Source of the DNA: Vibrio qingdaonensis | GTDB lineage: Bacteria; Pseudomonadota; Gammaproteobacteria; Enterobacterales; Vibrionaceae | Assembly (NCBI RefSeq): GCF_026191675.1 | Contig: NZ_JAKRRY010000009.1 | Location: 78,845-142,844, forward strand | DNA: 64,000 nt | Direction: 5' to 3' | Part shown: piece by piece, positions 28,615 to 38,927 of the stretch | How the letters are laid out: each line of letters opens with the position of its first letter | Position numbering within the stretch: the stretch's first letter is position 1 | The notes under the pieces: model-generated | What the model saw: only the letters and a program-made list of their open reading frames with translations | Database searches by the model: none | Told to the model about the DNA's origin: nothing | Program-made: the position numbers and the translations under genes

Positions 28615-28643
28615 AAAAAAAGAGGCCCAAGATAGGCCTCCTT
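28615..28643 (-). terminator. Terminator of toxRS operon
   Basis: On the minus strand, GAGGCC-TATCTT-GGGCCTC followed by TTTTTTT (plus-strand A-run 28615-28621). It lies 36 bases past the toxS stop. Confidence 0.85.
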
Positions 28644-28678
28644 CTCGTTCTAATTTATGGCGTGGTTTTAATCGTGGT

Positions 28679-29200
28679 TTAGTTTGAAAATAAAACCGAT
28701 GAGCCTTGATTTAAGCTAGTCAGCAGTAGCGTCTTACCATTAACAATATCAATGCGACGGCTTTGCTGTGCTTCCATTTTTAAGAATTGCTTAATCATAG
28801 CTAACTGCTCGTGGGTAAATTCATCAGACTGCGCGGTTGCGGTGTCCTTAAACGCACGAGGTGAAATGAGCAAATAGTTGTCGCTGATGGTCCAGCTTCC
28901 GGTTTCCGAAATTTTAAGTAGCGTATGTGAATTTGGATCTTTACCGAACAAACGCATAGAAGATTCACGAATATAAGTGCCTTCGGGAAGGTACTTCACG
29001 TTTGCCGACATTTCTAGACGGCTCAGTGGACCAATATCTGTATCTGGTGCATTTCTGGAGGCGAGGATCGCAACCATGTTGCTTTGCCATTCATTTGAGG
29101 TGAGCACTTGCTCCAGTTTTAAGTCACTGCCCCAATAAAGCCACGCACTGAGCGCCGTAGAGGCCGCAAGTAGAATGGCAGCGTATTTCATTTTCATCAT
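28679..29200 (-). CDS. toxS: ToxR-stabilising periplasmic protein ToxS
   Basis: ToxS protects and activates ToxR through its periplasmic domain and, with it, senses bile. It has 173 residues, as in V. cholerae. One N-terminal span (~5-22) is followed by a periplasmic domain with the family stretches SNEWQSNMVA, PLSRLEMSANVKYLP, YIRESSMRLF and NGKTLLLTSL. The exact Met among MMKMKY is uncertain. It starts 9 bases after toxR, forming the toxRS operon. Confidence 0.93.
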   Translation of the reverse strand: MMKMKYAAILLAASTALSAWLYWGSDLKLEQVLTSNEWQSNMVAILASRNAPDTDIGPLSRLEMSANVKYLPEGTYIRESSMRLFGKDPNSHTLLKISETGSWTISDNYLLISPRAFKDTATAQSDEFTHEQLAMIKQFLKMEAQQSRRIDIVNGKTLLLTSLNQGSSVLFSN

Positions 29201-29209
29201 ATTATCCTT

Positions 29210-30040
29210 CTACTGGCACACTTTACTTAAGTCAGACTGCTCGGTGAAAATTCTCATAGTGACGTTTTCTCCAGAGTGTTCCACCGTATGGATGAAGTTG
29301 AGTGCAATTTGATCACTTTGATCGCCAGTGACAATGACTTGTTCGGGTTTTTTATCTAGCTCGTGTGATTCAATGTATTTTTGAACGCATTGTTCAATTT
29401 TAGGCTGCCAGGTGGACACATCGGGGTGACTTTCTGGTGTGACAATTTTCACCTCATCAACGACAGCAAGCTCTCTAAAACTTGATTCAGCAGGGTTGGT
29501 ACCAATCAACACTAAGATCGGCAGCAATAAGGCTGCAACCACCATTCCCCATACTGCTGGTGGTGTTTTCTCTGCTGGTGCTTTACTTACGGCGACATGC
29601 GGCGCCGCAGCGGTAGGTTGAGCGTCCACAGGATCGTTAGGCAGTTCAGCCACCGGCGCTTCATTGACGTTATTAAGGTCAATAGAGCTCGAAGGTGCAG
29701 AGCGCTCGACGGTTGAAATGAGCTGATAACCACGTTTCGGCACCGTTTTAACAAATAACGGTGATTTTGTTGGGTCTTTGAGCATCTTCCTGAGCGTTGA
29801 AATTGCCTGAGTTAGGCTTGAGTCATCAACCTCAAAGCCTTGGTCCCGCCAAACGTATTCGTGTAAATCATGACGAGTGACGACTTCATTGGGACGCTCT
29901 GCAAGCAGAAGCAAAATGCGACTTTCGTTACTACCAAGACGTACTACTTCATCATTGTTGGTTTGGTCGACCAAGGAATTGCTATTTGGATCAAAGATAT
30001 ATCTTTGGCCGAGTATGAACTTAGTGCCTATGTTACTCAT
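29210..30040 (-). CDS. toxR: Membrane-bound transcription regulator ToxR
   Basis: ToxR controls outer-membrane porins (OmpU/OmpT) and, in pathogens, virulence genes. The start at 30040 (MSNIGTKFIL) gives 276 residues. An OmpR-type winged helix lies at ~8-110 (LGSNESRILLLLAERPNEVV, then KTVPKRGYQL). A Pro/Ala-rich linker varies between species, a single span is at ~163-181, and the periplasmic domain carries exactly two cysteines (C218 and C275), as needed for the known intramolecular disulfide. It is divergent from htpG, as in V. cholerae, where heat shock is reported to affect toxR transcription through this arrangement. Confidence 0.95.
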   Translation of the reverse strand: MSNIGTKFILGQRYIFDPNSNSLVDQTNNDEVVRLGSNESRILLLLAERPNEVVTRHDLHEYVWRDQGFEVDDSSLTQAISTLRKMLKDPTKSPLFVKTVPKRGYQLISTVERSAPSSSIDLNNVNEAPVAELPNDPVDAQPTAAAPHVAVSKAPAEKTPPAVWGMVVAALLLPILVLIGTNPAESSFRELAVVDEVKIVTPESHPDVSTWQPKIEQCVQKYIESHELDKKPEQVIVTGDQSDQIALNFIHTVEHSGENVTMRIFTEQSDLSKVCQ

Positions 30041-30198
30041 TGCATTCTTCTTTATAATTGTCGCGGAGCGATGGAAAAAAATAGTTAGGCGCTGAATGTC
30101 GCGCAGTGCCAATTATAGTAATTTAGGATTTTTTTATAGTCAGGGGCACAAGTATAATAAAAACAAATCAAAAAAACAGCATTTTTATGTTTTTTGAC

Positions 30199-30226
30199 CT
30201 TGAATTTACAATCTTCAGCCTCATTT
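30199..30226 (+). promoter_or_regulatory. Sigma-32 heat-shock promoter of htpG
   Basis: CTTGAA (30199-30204), 14 bases, then CCTCATTT (30219-30226), against the sigma-32 consensus CTTGAAA-N13-15-CCCCATnT. It lies about 78 bases before the htpG ATG and 159 bases upstream of the toxR start. Confidence 0.8.
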
Positions 30227-30303
30227 CTTTACCAGAACAATCTTAAGTGTATCGAGTGCAAATAAATGTCGATACTTGATACGAAAAGTGTGATGGAGAT
30301 AAC

Positions 30304-32211
30304 ATGAGCGCAACCGAAACAAGTAATAAAGAAACTCGTGGCTTTCAATCCGAAGTAAAGCAATTACTTCATTTAATGATTCACTCTCTGTATTCCAATA
30401 AAGAAATTTTTCTTAGAGAGCTGATCTCGAATGCATCGGATGCCGCAGATAAGCTGCGTTTCCAAGCGCTTTCTAACGGTGATTTGTATCAAGGTGATGC
30501 TGAACTTGGTGTGAAATTATCGTTTAGTGAAGAGCATAATACCTTAACGGTTTCTGATAACGGCGTAGGTATGTCACGCGATGACGTGATTGAGCACTTA
30601 GGAACGATCGCAAAATCAGGCACAAAAGAGTTTTTCTCTAAGCTTTCTGAAGAGCAAGGTAAAGATTCGCAACTTATCGGCCAGTTTGGTGTGGGTTTCT
30701 ATTCCGCGTTTATTGTTGCTGACGCAGTGACGGTTCGCACTCGCGCGGCTGGTGCGTCTGCCGAGCAGGGCGTGCAATGGCACTCTGCTGGAGAAGGTGA
30801 GTACTCGATTGAAGACATTACTAAAGAAACGCGTGGTACTGATATCGTCCTTCACATGCGTGAAGAAGGAAAAGAGTTCCTATCAGAGTGGCGTTTAAAA
30901 GAAATCATCAGCAAGTATTCTGATCATATCGGCATCCCTGTTTCTATCCAAACCGCAGAGCGCGACGAGGAAGGCAAAGAAACAGGCGAAACAAAATGGG
31001 AACAAATCAACAAAGCACAAGCGTTGTGGACTCGCAATAAGTCAGACATCAGCGACGAAGAATATCAAGAGTTCTATAAGCACGTTTCTCATGACTTTGC
31101 AGACCCACTTCAGTGGAGTCATAATAAAGTAGAAGGCAAAAACGACTACACGAGCTTGCTATATATCCCAGCTAAAGCGCCGTTTGATATGATGAACCGT
31201 GACCATAAAAGTGGTTTAAAACTTTATGTTCAGCGTGTGTTTATTATGGATGACGCCGAGCAGTTCATGCCTTCTTACCTACGCTTTATTCGTGGTTTGA
31301 TTGATTCAAACGATTTACCTCTCAATGTATCTCGTGAAATTTTGCAAGATAATAAAGTCACGCAATCGCTACGTAATGCTTGTACGAAACGTGTATTAAC
31401 AATGCTAGAGCGTTTAGCAAAAAACGACGAAGAAAAATATCAATCGTTTTGGAAAGAGTTTGGCTTGGTGCTAAAAGAAGGCCCAGCAGAAGACATGGGT
31501 AACAAAGAAAAAGTGGCGGGTCTGTTGCGTTTTGCTTCCACAGAGGTGGATTCAGCAGAGCAAACCGTCGGTTTGGCCTCTTACATTGAGCGCATGAAAG
31601 AAGGTCAGGATAAGATTTATTACCTGACAGCAGATAGTTATGCAGCGGCTAAGAATAGCCCTCACTTAGAGCAATTCAAGGCGAAAGGCATCGAAGTGGT
31701 ACTGATGTTTGATCGCATTGACGAATGGCTAATGAATTACCTGACTGAGTTTGATGGCAAGCAGTTCCAGTCGATCACAAAGTCGGGTCTTGATCTGAGC
31801 AAGTTTGAAGACGAAGCTGAGAAAGAGAAGCACAAAGAAACAGAAGAAGAATTCAAGTCAGTGGTAGAGCGCACTCAAGCTTACCTAGGCGATCGAGTGA
31901 AAGAGGTTCGTACAACCTTTAAGCTTGCCACGACACCAGCAGTAGTGGTGACGGATGATTTCGAAATGGGCACACAAATGGCGAAGTTGCTAGAAGCGGC
32001 GGGTCAGGAAGTGCCAGAGGTGAAATACATCTTTGAAATTAATCCTGAGCACGAATTGGTTAAGCGCATGGCTGATGAAGCTGATGAAGAAGCGTTTGGC
32101 GGCTGGGTAGAAGTATTGCTTGGACAAGCCATGCTTGCTGAGCGCGGGTCGATGACGGATCCTTCGCAATTCCTAGGTGCGGTTAACCGACTTTTGTCTA
32201 ATGTGAAGTAG
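30304..32211 (+). CDS. htpG: Chaperone HtpG (bacterial Hsp90)
   Basis: 635 residues. The N-terminal GHKL ATPase domain shows [10 protein letters not shown], the ATP-lid [10 protein letters not shown] and [11 protein letters not shown]. The middle domain contains the catalytic Arg region LNVSREILQ, and a C-terminal dimerisation domain follows. It ends in LLSNVK, without the MEEVD tail of eukaryotic Hsp90, as expected. A GGAG site lies before the ATG and a heat-shock promoter is present. Confidence 0.97.
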   Translation: MSATETSNKETRGFQSEVKQLLHLMIHSLYSNKEIFLRELISNASDAADKLRFQALSNGDLYQGDAELGVKLSFSEEHNTLTVSDNGVGMSRDDVIEHLGTIAKSGTKEFFSKLSEEQGKDSQLIGQFGVGFYSAFIVADAVTVRTRAAGASAEQGVQWHSAGEGEYSIEDITKETRGTDIVLHMREEGKEFLSEWRLKEIISKYSDHIGIPVSIQTAERDEEGKETGETKWEQINKAQALWTRNKSDISDEEYQEFYKHVSHDFADPLQWSHNKVEGKNDYTSLLYIPAKAPFDMMNRDHKSGLKLYVQRVFIMDDAEQFMPSYLRFIRGLIDSNDLPLNVSREILQDNKVTQSLRNACTKRVLTMLERLAKNDEEKYQSFWKEFGLVLKEGPAEDMGNKEKVAGLLRFASTEVDSAEQTVGLASYIERMKEGQDKIYYLTADSYAAAKNSPHLEQFKAKGIEVVLMFDRIDEWLMNYLTEFDGKQFQSITKSGLDLSKFEDEAEKEKHKETEEEFKSVVERTQAYLGDRVKEVRTTFKLATTPAVVVTDDFEMGTQMAKLLEAAGQEVPEVKYIFEINPEHELVKRMADEADEEAFGGWVEVLLGQAMLAERGSMTDPSQFLGAVNRLLSNVK

Positions 32212-32223
32212 TCACGTTTATTG

Positions 32224-32261
32224 AAAACAATGAGCTCAGCGTGCTGGGCTCATTGTTTTTT
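32224..32261 (+). terminator. Terminator of htpG
   Basis: AAAACAATGAGCTCAGC / GCTGGGCTCATTGTTTT (one mismatch) with a short GT loop, followed by TT. It starts 13 bases past the stop. Confidence 0.85.
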
Positions 32262-32370
32262 CGTAGTGAGGATCTCGTTTTTAGCTAACTTTATCTTTTC
32301 TACGGGCATTCTTTAGTCGTATTTCACGCCAAGCGAGAATTTTCTATGCTAGAATGCGACGCTTGAATAA

Positions 32371-33123
<753 letters not shown>

Positions 33124-33144
33124 TTGCTGATTCGTGAATCTTGT

Positions 33145-33175
33145 TAAAAAACGACCCTTTAGGGTCGTTTTTTTT
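33145..33175 (+). terminator. Terminator of adk
   Basis: Stem AAAACGACCCT / AGGGTCGTTTT with a TT loop and a long T-run. Confidence 0.88.
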
Positions 33176-33242
33176 ATTGATCCAATCCTAGATTCAATGG
33201 GTATAATCGCCATTGTTATTTGATCAAATCAAAAGGAAGTCT

Positions 33243-34202
33243 ATGAGCATGGCACCAAACACGGGAGTACTCTTGGTTAACCTGGGCACTCCAGATGCGC
33301 CGACACCAAAAGCAGTGCGCGCATTCTTAGGTGAGTTTTTACATGATCATAGAGTCGTAGATATGACTCGTTGGCTGTGGTGCCCCATTTTACACGGTGT
33401 TATCTTGCCAGTTCGTTCGCCAAAAGTGGCGAAGCTCTACCAATCGGTGTGGATGGATGACGGTTCTCCTTTGATGGTGCACTCAGTAAGGCAAGTGAAG
33501 GCGCTTCAAGAGCGCCTGAATGTACCTGTAGAGCTGGGAATGACCTATGGCAACCCATCATTAAGGCATGGGATGTCCTCTTTGCTAGAGCAAGGGGTAG
33601 AGAAGGTGATTGTATTGCCTTTATACCCACAATATTCGGGGACAACGAGCGCCGCAGTTTTTGATGGATTAGCGAAAGCGTGTAAGTCACTGTCGACGAT
33701 ACCAAGTATCGACTTTATTCGAGATTATTATCAGCATCCGCTTTACATCAAAGCGCTAGCACAAAAAGTGAGAGCACATTGGGACAAGCACGGACAAGAC
33801 TATTTACTTTGTTCCTATCATGGTATTCCAAAACGCTATGCTGATAATGGTGATGTGTACCCTCAACATTGTGAGCACACGACGAGGTTATTGGCGCAAG
33901 AACTAGGATTGAACGACTCTCAGATAGGAATGAGCTACCAATCTATCTTTGGGCGTGAAGAGTGGTTACAGCCGTATACGGCGAAGACGTTAGAAGCTTT
34001 GCCGACTCAAGGCACTAAGCGTATAAACGTGATGACACCAGCCTTCTCAGTTGATTGTCTCGAAACCTTAGAGGAGATTGCCGTGGAGTGCCGTGATATT
34101 TTTATCGAAGCTGGCGGTGATTCCTACCAATATATAGAGTGTTTGAACGACTCAGAACTGCACATCGACATGATGGTCGATTTGGTTAACACAAGCTTAT
34201 AG
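33243..34202 (+). CDS. hemH: Ferrochelatase
   Basis: Inserts Fe2+ into protoporphyrin IX, the last heme step. The start at 33243 ([20 protein letters not shown]) has AAGGAAG just upstream and gives 319 residues. The catalytic His is in [12 protein letters not shown]. The metal/proton-path Glu is in [11 protein letters not shown]. The C-terminal ECLNDSELH is the family's ferrochelatase end. It is the third gene of the htpG-adk-hemH run, with its own terminator. Confidence 0.96.
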   Translation: MSMAPNTGVLLVNLGTPDAPTPKAVRAFLGEFLHDHRVVDMTRWLWCPILHGVILPVRSPKVAKLYQSVWMDDGSPLMVHSVRQVKALQERLNVPVELGMTYGNPSLRHGMSSLLEQGVEKVIVLPLYPQYSGTTSAAVFDGLAKACKSLSTIPSIDFIRDYYQHPLYIKALAQKVRAHWDKHGQDYLLCSYHGIPKRYADNGDVYPQHCEHTTRLLAQELGLNDSQIGMSYQSIFGREEWLQPYTAKTLEALPTQGTKRINVMTPAFSVDCLETLEEIAVECRDIFIEAGGDSYQYIECLNDSELHIDMMVDLVNTSL

Positions 34203-34312
34203 GTTACGGTTTATCGGGCTTATGCTTTATCGAGCTGATGTGGTACTGAGCATAGGGCTTATCGACGGTATTAAAGTTGTGGATTAATAGATGTGTACTG
34301 GCTGCTAGGCAT

Positions 34313-34346
34313 AAAAAACGCCGCTCTATTTAGAGCGGCGTTTTTT
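34313..34346. terminator. Bidirectional terminator between hemH and the POT transporter
   Basis: Stem AAAAAACGCCGCTCTA / TAGAGCGGCGTTTTTT with a 2-base TT loop. U-tracts on both strands. Confidence 0.92.
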
Positions 34347-34373
34347 GTTACGCATCTATTTTTTTCAAATCAA

Positions 34374-35765
34374 TTAAGCGATTTGAGCTTGTTGCTCTTC
34401 GATTTCTTGAGCGTTTGATGTTGCCGATTGTTCTGCACCGTGCATCCATTTTACCAAAGTGTTCGCACATAGCAGCAAAATGACGCCAGAGATGACCGCT
34501 GTGATAGCAATACCACCGAAGATGGACATTGCGCCAAGCTCACCCACATGTGAGCCAATCAAGCCAGCAACGTAGTTTGCAATTGCGTTAAAGCCAAACC
34601 ATGCGCCCATCATGAGTGAAGCAAGACGTAGTGGCGCAAGTTTGGTTACCAGTGACAGACCAATAGGAGAAATACACAGCTCACCTAACGTATGGAAGAA
34701 GAACGCACCTACTAGCCATAACATAGACGTTTTCACGTTGGTGTCACCACCTTGTTCCATTACCGCCCCCACCATGCACAAGAAACCAAGCGCAAGGAAG
34801 AACAGTGCCAAAGCAAATTTAACTGGAGAGTTAGGTTCACGTTTACCCAGTTTGACCCAAAGCGCGGCTAGAACGGGAGCAAGCGTAATCACAAAGAACG
34901 GGTTAAGAGACTGAAACCAAGCCGCTGGGACTTCAAAGCTACCAATCATGCGATCTGTATATTGCTGCGTGTAGATGTTCATCAAGCCGCCAGCTTGTTC
35001 AAAACCAGCCCAGAAAACAATAACAAACAAGCCCATAATAAGAATGACTTTAAGACGATCTAGTTCTTCGCGAGTTAACGGCGCTTTCGTTTTGTTTTTG
35101 TTGAGTGCTCTAGCGCGAGCCGCCGCAGGAACCGTACCAATATCGCCTAACCATGATTTAGACATAGTCAGTTGCATGATAATACTGATCACCATGCCAA
35201 TGCCTGCAATCAGGAAGCCGGCACGCCAGCCGTAAGAGCCAGTGACTGAGCCAGAAGCAATACCCGCAAGTAGTGAGCCTAAGTTAATGCCCATGTAGAA
35301 AATAGTAAACGCGCCATCACGACGGTTGTCACCATCTTTATAAAGATCGCCAACCATTGTTGATATGTTTGGTTTGAACATACCGTTACCGGCAATCAAC
35401 AGAGCCAGTCCTAGGTAGAAAGCTTGCTCAGCGGGCAGCCCAATCGCACCTACTGGCATTGCAAGGGTAAATTGCCCCGCAGCCATGAGTACACCGCCGA
35501 TGATGATTGAACGACGCTGACCTAAATAGTTATCAGCAATCCAGCCACCAATGAGAGGGGTGATATAAACCAGTCCAGTATAGATGCCATATAAGTCCAG
35601 AGCATCTTTAGTGGACCAACCCATACCGCCATTCATCGTTGCGTCAGTGAGGAAAAGGACCAAAATGGCACGCATCGCATAATAGGAAAAACGTTCCCAT
35701 AGCTCAGTACCAAACAGTAAAAACAGCCCCCGAGGGTGACCTAAAATGTTGTGTTGTGCTGTCAT
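34374..35765 (-). CDS. Proton-dependent oligopeptide (POT/PTR2) transporter
   Basis: Imports di- and tripeptides with protons. It has 463 residues, 12-14 predicted spans. The defining POT motif ELWERFSYYAMRAILVLFL is at ~20-38, carrying the ExxER proton-coupling residues. GGWIADNYLGQRRSI is the conserved MFS loop. FYMGINLGSLLA and GFEQAGGLMNIY are family motifs. It belongs to the DtpA/B-like group; substrate preference cannot be read here. It is monocistronic. Confidence 0.92.
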   Translation of the reverse strand: MTAQHNILGHPRGLFLLFGTELWERFSYYAMRAILVLFLTDATMNGGMGWSTKDALDLYGIYTGLVYITPLIGGWIADNYLGQRRSIIIGGVLMAAGQFTLAMPVGAIGLPAEQAFYLGLALLIAGNGMFKPNISTMVGDLYKDGDNRRDGAFTIFYMGINLGSLLAGIASGSVTGSYGWRAGFLIAGIGMVISIIMQLTMSKSWLGDIGTVPAAARARALNKNKTKAPLTREELDRLKVILIMGLFVIVFWAGFEQAGGLMNIYTQQYTDRMIGSFEVPAAWFQSLNPFFVITLAPVLAALWVKLGKREPNSPVKFALALFFLALGFLCMVGAVMEQGGDTNVKTSMLWLVGAFFFHTLGELCISPIGLSLVTKLAPLRLASLMMGAWFGFNAIANYVAGLIGSHVGELGAMSIFGGIAITAVISGVILLLCANTLVKWMHGAEQSATSNAQEIEEQQAQIA

Positions 35766-36086
35766 AAGTTTTACTAATTTTAGTTATGAAAGAATATAAT
35801 GTGCATCAAGATATACATAACAAAATTAAAAACTGCAATAGGGTTGTTTTATAGCCTATATGAATGATTAGGCTAAGTTGTTAAAATGTAAGAATTTTTA
35901 ACCAAGAGGGCACGAAAGCTGCGTGCTGGAAACTAACTTTTCACTTTTATTGCATTGGAAGTGACTGTTTTGTCTATAAAGCGCTGTAAGAAGCTCCCTA
36001 CTACCTATTAGGAAAAGTTGCCTTTGTGGTACGATGTAAGGCAGTTAGTGCAGGCGAACTATAATAATTAAGGCTAAGTGAACACA
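35766..36086. other. Divergent gap between the POT transporter and rfaH
   Basis: 321 bases, AT-rich, with promoters expected for both genes. No ops element (GGCGGTAG), terminator, RNA gene or repeat is visible. Confidence 0.5.
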
Positions 36087-36581
36087 ATGAAACGTTGGTA
36101 TTTACTGTATTGTAAGCGCGGTGAGCAAGCGAGAGCAAAGCTCCATCTAGAGAATCAAGGCTTACAATGCTTTTACCCAGAAGTTGAAGTGGAAAGAATT
36201 CGACGAGGAAAAAGGCAAAAAGTCAAAGAGCCGCTGTTTCCTTCGTACATTTTTATTCAGTTTGATTTTGAAGCAGGCCCTTCTTTTACCACAATACGTT
36301 CAACGCGAGGCGTGGTTGACTTTATTCGCTTTGGTGCCCAGCCAACCGAGGTGCAAGGGGATTTGGTGTTTGAGCTTCAGCAAGCAGTGTATTCGCATGT
36401 AGAGGCGGAAGACGGTGCACTTCCCGATGTCGGGCAAAAAGTGCGAGTAACGGCGGGTCAATTCGCAGGTATTGATGCGATCTTTCAAGAGAAGGATGGC
36501 GATACGCGTTCGATTATGTTGGTTAATCTAATTAATAAGCCGGTTCCGGTGAGTATTGATAATAAAGATCTGGATCTATAA
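36087..36581 (+). CDS. rfaH: Transcription antiterminator RfaH
   Basis: A NusG paralogue recruited at ops sites to LPS, capsule and other long operons. The ATG at 36087 (MKRWYLLYCKRGEQARAKLH) aligns with E. coli MQSWYLLYCKRG, giving 164 residues. The GTG at 36078 is better spaced from AAGG and would add three residues. The N-terminal domain binds RNA polymerase (FYPEVEVERIRRGKR, LFPSYIFIQFD). The KOW-derived C-terminal domain begins at GQKVRVTAGQF. No ops target is seen in this window. Confidence 0.93.
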   Translation: MKRWYLLYCKRGEQARAKLHLENQGLQCFYPEVEVERIRRGKRQKVKEPLFPSYIFIQFDFEAGPSFTTIRSTRGVVDFIRFGAQPTEVQGDLVFELQQAVYSHVEAEDGALPDVGQKVRVTAGQFAGIDAIFQEKDGDTRSIMLVNLINKPVPVSIDNKDLDL

Positions 36582-36597
36582 GGCAGGAATGGTTTTG

Positions 36598-36625
36598 AAG
36601 GCTCAATCTACAATGATTGAGCCTT
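36598..36625 (+). terminator. Hairpin after rfaH
   Basis: Stem GAAGGCTCAATC / GATTGAGCCTTC with loop TACAAT. Only a weak T-rich tail (ACTTTC) follows. Probable terminator. Confidence 0.6.
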
Positions 36626-36670
36626 CACTTTCGAAGGTGAGTCGAAGAGCTAATTTAGACTAAAGCGCTC

Positions 36671-36934
36671 TTACCTTTCATCTTCGGGTAATTGAACATT
36701 CAATTCGAGTACGGAGATATCGTCATCTTTATGCTCAAATGAAAGGTCGACCATTGATGGATCCACGTCGACGTATTTAGCAATGACCTTCAGAATGTCT
36801 TCTTTCAACTGCGGTAAATAAGAGGGCGATGGCGACCCTTCACTGCGGCGTTCAGCGACAATGATTTGCAGTCGTTCTTTGGCAAGATTTGCCGAGTTTT
36901 TCTTCTGTGGGCGGAAAAATTCAAGTAGTGACAT
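36671..36934 (-). CDS. minE: Cell-division topological factor MinE
   Basis: 87 residues. The N-terminal membrane-targeting and anti-MinCD segment is [26 protein letters not shown]. The C-terminal topological-specificity domain follows, with [13 protein letters not shown]. MinE drives MinD off the membrane, producing pole-to-pole oscillation. It lies 3 bases after minD. Confidence 0.96.
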   Translation of the reverse strand: MSLLEFFRPQKKNSANLAKERLQIIVAERRSEGSPSPSYLPQLKEDILKVIAKYVDVDPSMVDLSFEHKDDDISVLELNVQLPEDER

Positions 36935-36937
36935 GCA

Positions 36938-37750
36938 TTAACCCCCAAATAGACGTTTGAAAATACCTTTCTTCTGCTCGGTTAGGAAGCGGAAGTCCAC
37001 CTGCTCTCCTAATAAGCGCTCAACCGTGTCATTGTAAGCCAATCCGGCGTCTGACTCATTGTCGAAAATTACCGGTACCCCTTTGTTTGAGGCGTTCAAT
37101 ACCGCTTGGCTTTCTGGAATTACACCAAGTAAAGAGATGTGTAAAATTTCTTCAACATCTTCAACCGACAGCATTTCACCCTGGTTGACACGTGTTGGGT
37201 TGTAACGAGTTAACAGTAGGTGTTGTTTTACAGGCTCTAGGCTTTCTTCTGCTCGTCTTGATTTCGAGTCGAGAATGCCAAGGATTCGATCTGAATCTCG
37301 CACAGAAGAGACTTCTGGGTTGGTAGTTACAATGGCTTCATCGGCGAAATACAACGCCATTAGTGCACCTTGTTCAATACCTGCGGGTGAATCACAGATA
37401 ACAAAGTCAAAGCCCATCTCATCAAGATCGTCCAGTACGCGACGCACGCCATCACGTGTTAGCGCATCTTTATCGCGAGTTTGTGAAGCAGGAAGAATAA
37501 AGAGGTTATCTGTGCGCTTATCTTTGATTAACGCTTGATTTAAGGTCGCTTCACCATTGATGACATTGACGAAGTCATAAACAACGCGACGTTCACAGCC
37601 CATGATTAGATCGAGGTTACGCAAACCAATATCAAAATCAATCACTGCCGTTTTCTTACCTTTTAACGCAAGACCAGAGGCGATAGCAGCGCTAGAGGTA
37701 GTTTTACCTACGCCACCTTTTCCTGATGTTACAACAATAATGCGGGCCAT
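36938..37750 (-). CDS. minD: Septum-site ATPase MinD
   Basis: 270 residues. The deviant Walker A is SGKGGVGKTTSSAA (10-16 core), with FVICDSPAG as switch II. The C-terminal amphipathic membrane-targeting helix is KKGIFKRLFGG. MinD recruits MinC to the membrane and oscillates with MinE. Middle gene of minCDE, 20 bases after minC. Confidence 0.97.
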   Translation of the reverse strand: MARIIVVTSGKGGVGKTTSSAAIASGLALKGKKTAVIDFDIGLRNLDLIMGCERRVVYDFVNVINGEATLNQALIKDKRTDNLFILPASQTRDKDALTRDGVRRVLDDLDEMGFDFVICDSPAGIEQGALMALYFADEAIVTTNPEVSSVRDSDRILGILDSKSRRAEESLEPVKQHLLLTRYNPTRVNQGEMLSVEDVEEILHISLLGVIPESQAVLNASNKGVPVIFDNESDAGLAYNDTVERLLGEQVDFRFLTEQKKGIFKRLFGG

Positions 37751-37770
37751 TATTCTTACTTCCTTAATTT

Positions 37771-38433
37771 CTATATCGTGAGAATGTCAAATCTGAGGCT
37801 GTCGTCTGTCATACCAAACATAACTTTTTTCCCCCAGTATTCACTTTCAATCTGGTCGCTCAGCCAGTAGTTACCAGCGATGGAAACTAGCTCAGCTTGT
37901 AAATCGTGACAGAGGATTTTTGCGTCGGTGGAGCCGCTAGCGCCTGCAATCGCGCGTCCTCGGAGTGTGCCATGAATATGAATAGTACCGTCAGCAATCA
38001 CTTCAGCACCGGCACTTACGTGGCTTAAAATCACCAAGTCGCCATTTTTGGCATAAACTTGTTGGCCGGAGCGCACGGGAGTACGAATTATTTTGGTCGG
38101 CTCCATTTTTGCCGGCGCTTTGGCTGGCGTTTTACTTGCCGTCATAATGGCAAATCCAGCGTCAGATGCTAGATTTTGGGTACGTTTATCTTTACACCCC
38201 GTCACACCTACAGGGATCATTCCGGCTTCTTCAATACCTAGTTTTAGGTCGAGAAACACGATATCTTCGTGGACTTGGCTGATATTCAAGACAACGGGTG
38301 CCGCAGCAAAAAAAGTTGGAGCTTGATTCACTTTTTCTTTTAAAAAGTGAACGGCTTTAGACACATCGTTGTCAGAAAGATGCAACACCGATAAGGTGAA
38401 GCTACTGCCTTTCAAATCAGGGGATGGTGACAT
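37771..38433 (-). CDS. minC: Septum-site inhibitor MinC
   Basis: 220 residues: an N-terminal FtsZ-destabilising domain (~1-105), an Ala/Pro/Lys linker ([13 protein letters not shown]) and a C-terminal beta-helix dimerisation and MinD-binding domain ([17 protein letters not shown], then [13 protein letters not shown] with the conserved RGR). First gene of minCDE; its promoter must lie in the 178-base gap to divergent ycgL. Confidence 0.95.
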   Translation of the reverse strand: MSPSPDLKGSSFTLSVLHLSDNDVSKAVHFLKEKVNQAPTFFAAAPVVLNISQVHEDIVFLDLKLGIEEAGMIPVGVTGCKDKRTQNLASDAGFAIMTASKTPAKAPAKMEPTKIIRTPVRSGQQVYAKNGDLVILSHVSAGAEVIADGTIHIHGTLRGRAIAGASGSTDAKILCHDLQAELVSIAGNYWLSDQIESEYWGKKVMFGMTDDSLRFDILTI

Positions 38434-38611
38434 TAATGATCAAATCCTTGTGCCAATGACATTGCTTTAGGTTAGGCTAATCATGTTATATTTCAACACT
38501 AAAGACAGCAAGCTATCTTGCTCCCAAATAGATAATTTACTCTCATTTTCGATTAAACAACCTGCATCGCCTTTTTTTCAACAAAAACAGCGGTGACAAA
38601 AGAGACATATC

Positions 38612-38893
38612 ATGCTTTGTTCAATTTATAAAAGTGCAAAAAAGCAAGGGGCTTACCTCTATATCACTAAGAAAGATGACTTTTCACAGGTTCCTGACGC
38701 CTTACTTGAAATGTTCGGAAAACCGACGTTAGTTATGGTTGTAAAATTGGATGGCCGAACGCTTGCTCAGGTGGATGTCGATATCGTTAAACAGTCATTA
38801 CAAAATGAGGGTTTTTTCTTACAGTTACCACCACCGCAAGAGAACTTGCTCGAAACGTATAAAGAGCAAAAAAAGGCGCAGAAAAAACAATAA
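38612..38893 (+). CDS. YcgL domain protein
   Basis: 93 residues with the YcgL fold pattern: [18 protein letters not shown] at the start and [17 protein letters not shown] near the end. Function is not known. E. coli ycgL is likewise next to minC. The C-terminus is Lys/Gln rich. It is followed after 34 bases by the transglycosylase gene, probably one transcript. Confidence 0.88.
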   Translation: MLCSIYKSAKKQGAYLYITKKDDFSQVPDALLEMFGKPTLVMVVKLDGRTLAQVDVDIVKQSLQNEGFFLQLPPPQENLLETYKEQKKAQKKQ

Positions 38894-38927
38894 GACAAAT
38901 CGGTGAAGACGCTCTAGGGAGGGCACT

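Larger units (their letters stand above)
28396..28678. other. Convergent flagellin / toxS gap
   Basis: This 283-base gap is framed by the flagellin terminator (28450-28478) and the toxRS terminator (28615-28643). Between them lies a GC-rich hairpin, CGGCTCG / CGAGCCG at 28568-28589, in a segment richer in G+C than its surroundings. No coding potential is seen. Confidence 0.55.

Noticed and set aside
36087..36581. ops element or LPS/capsule operon under RfaH in this window
   Set aside because: No GGCGGTAG-type ops sequence was seen upstream of any gene here; RfaH targets must lie elsewhere.
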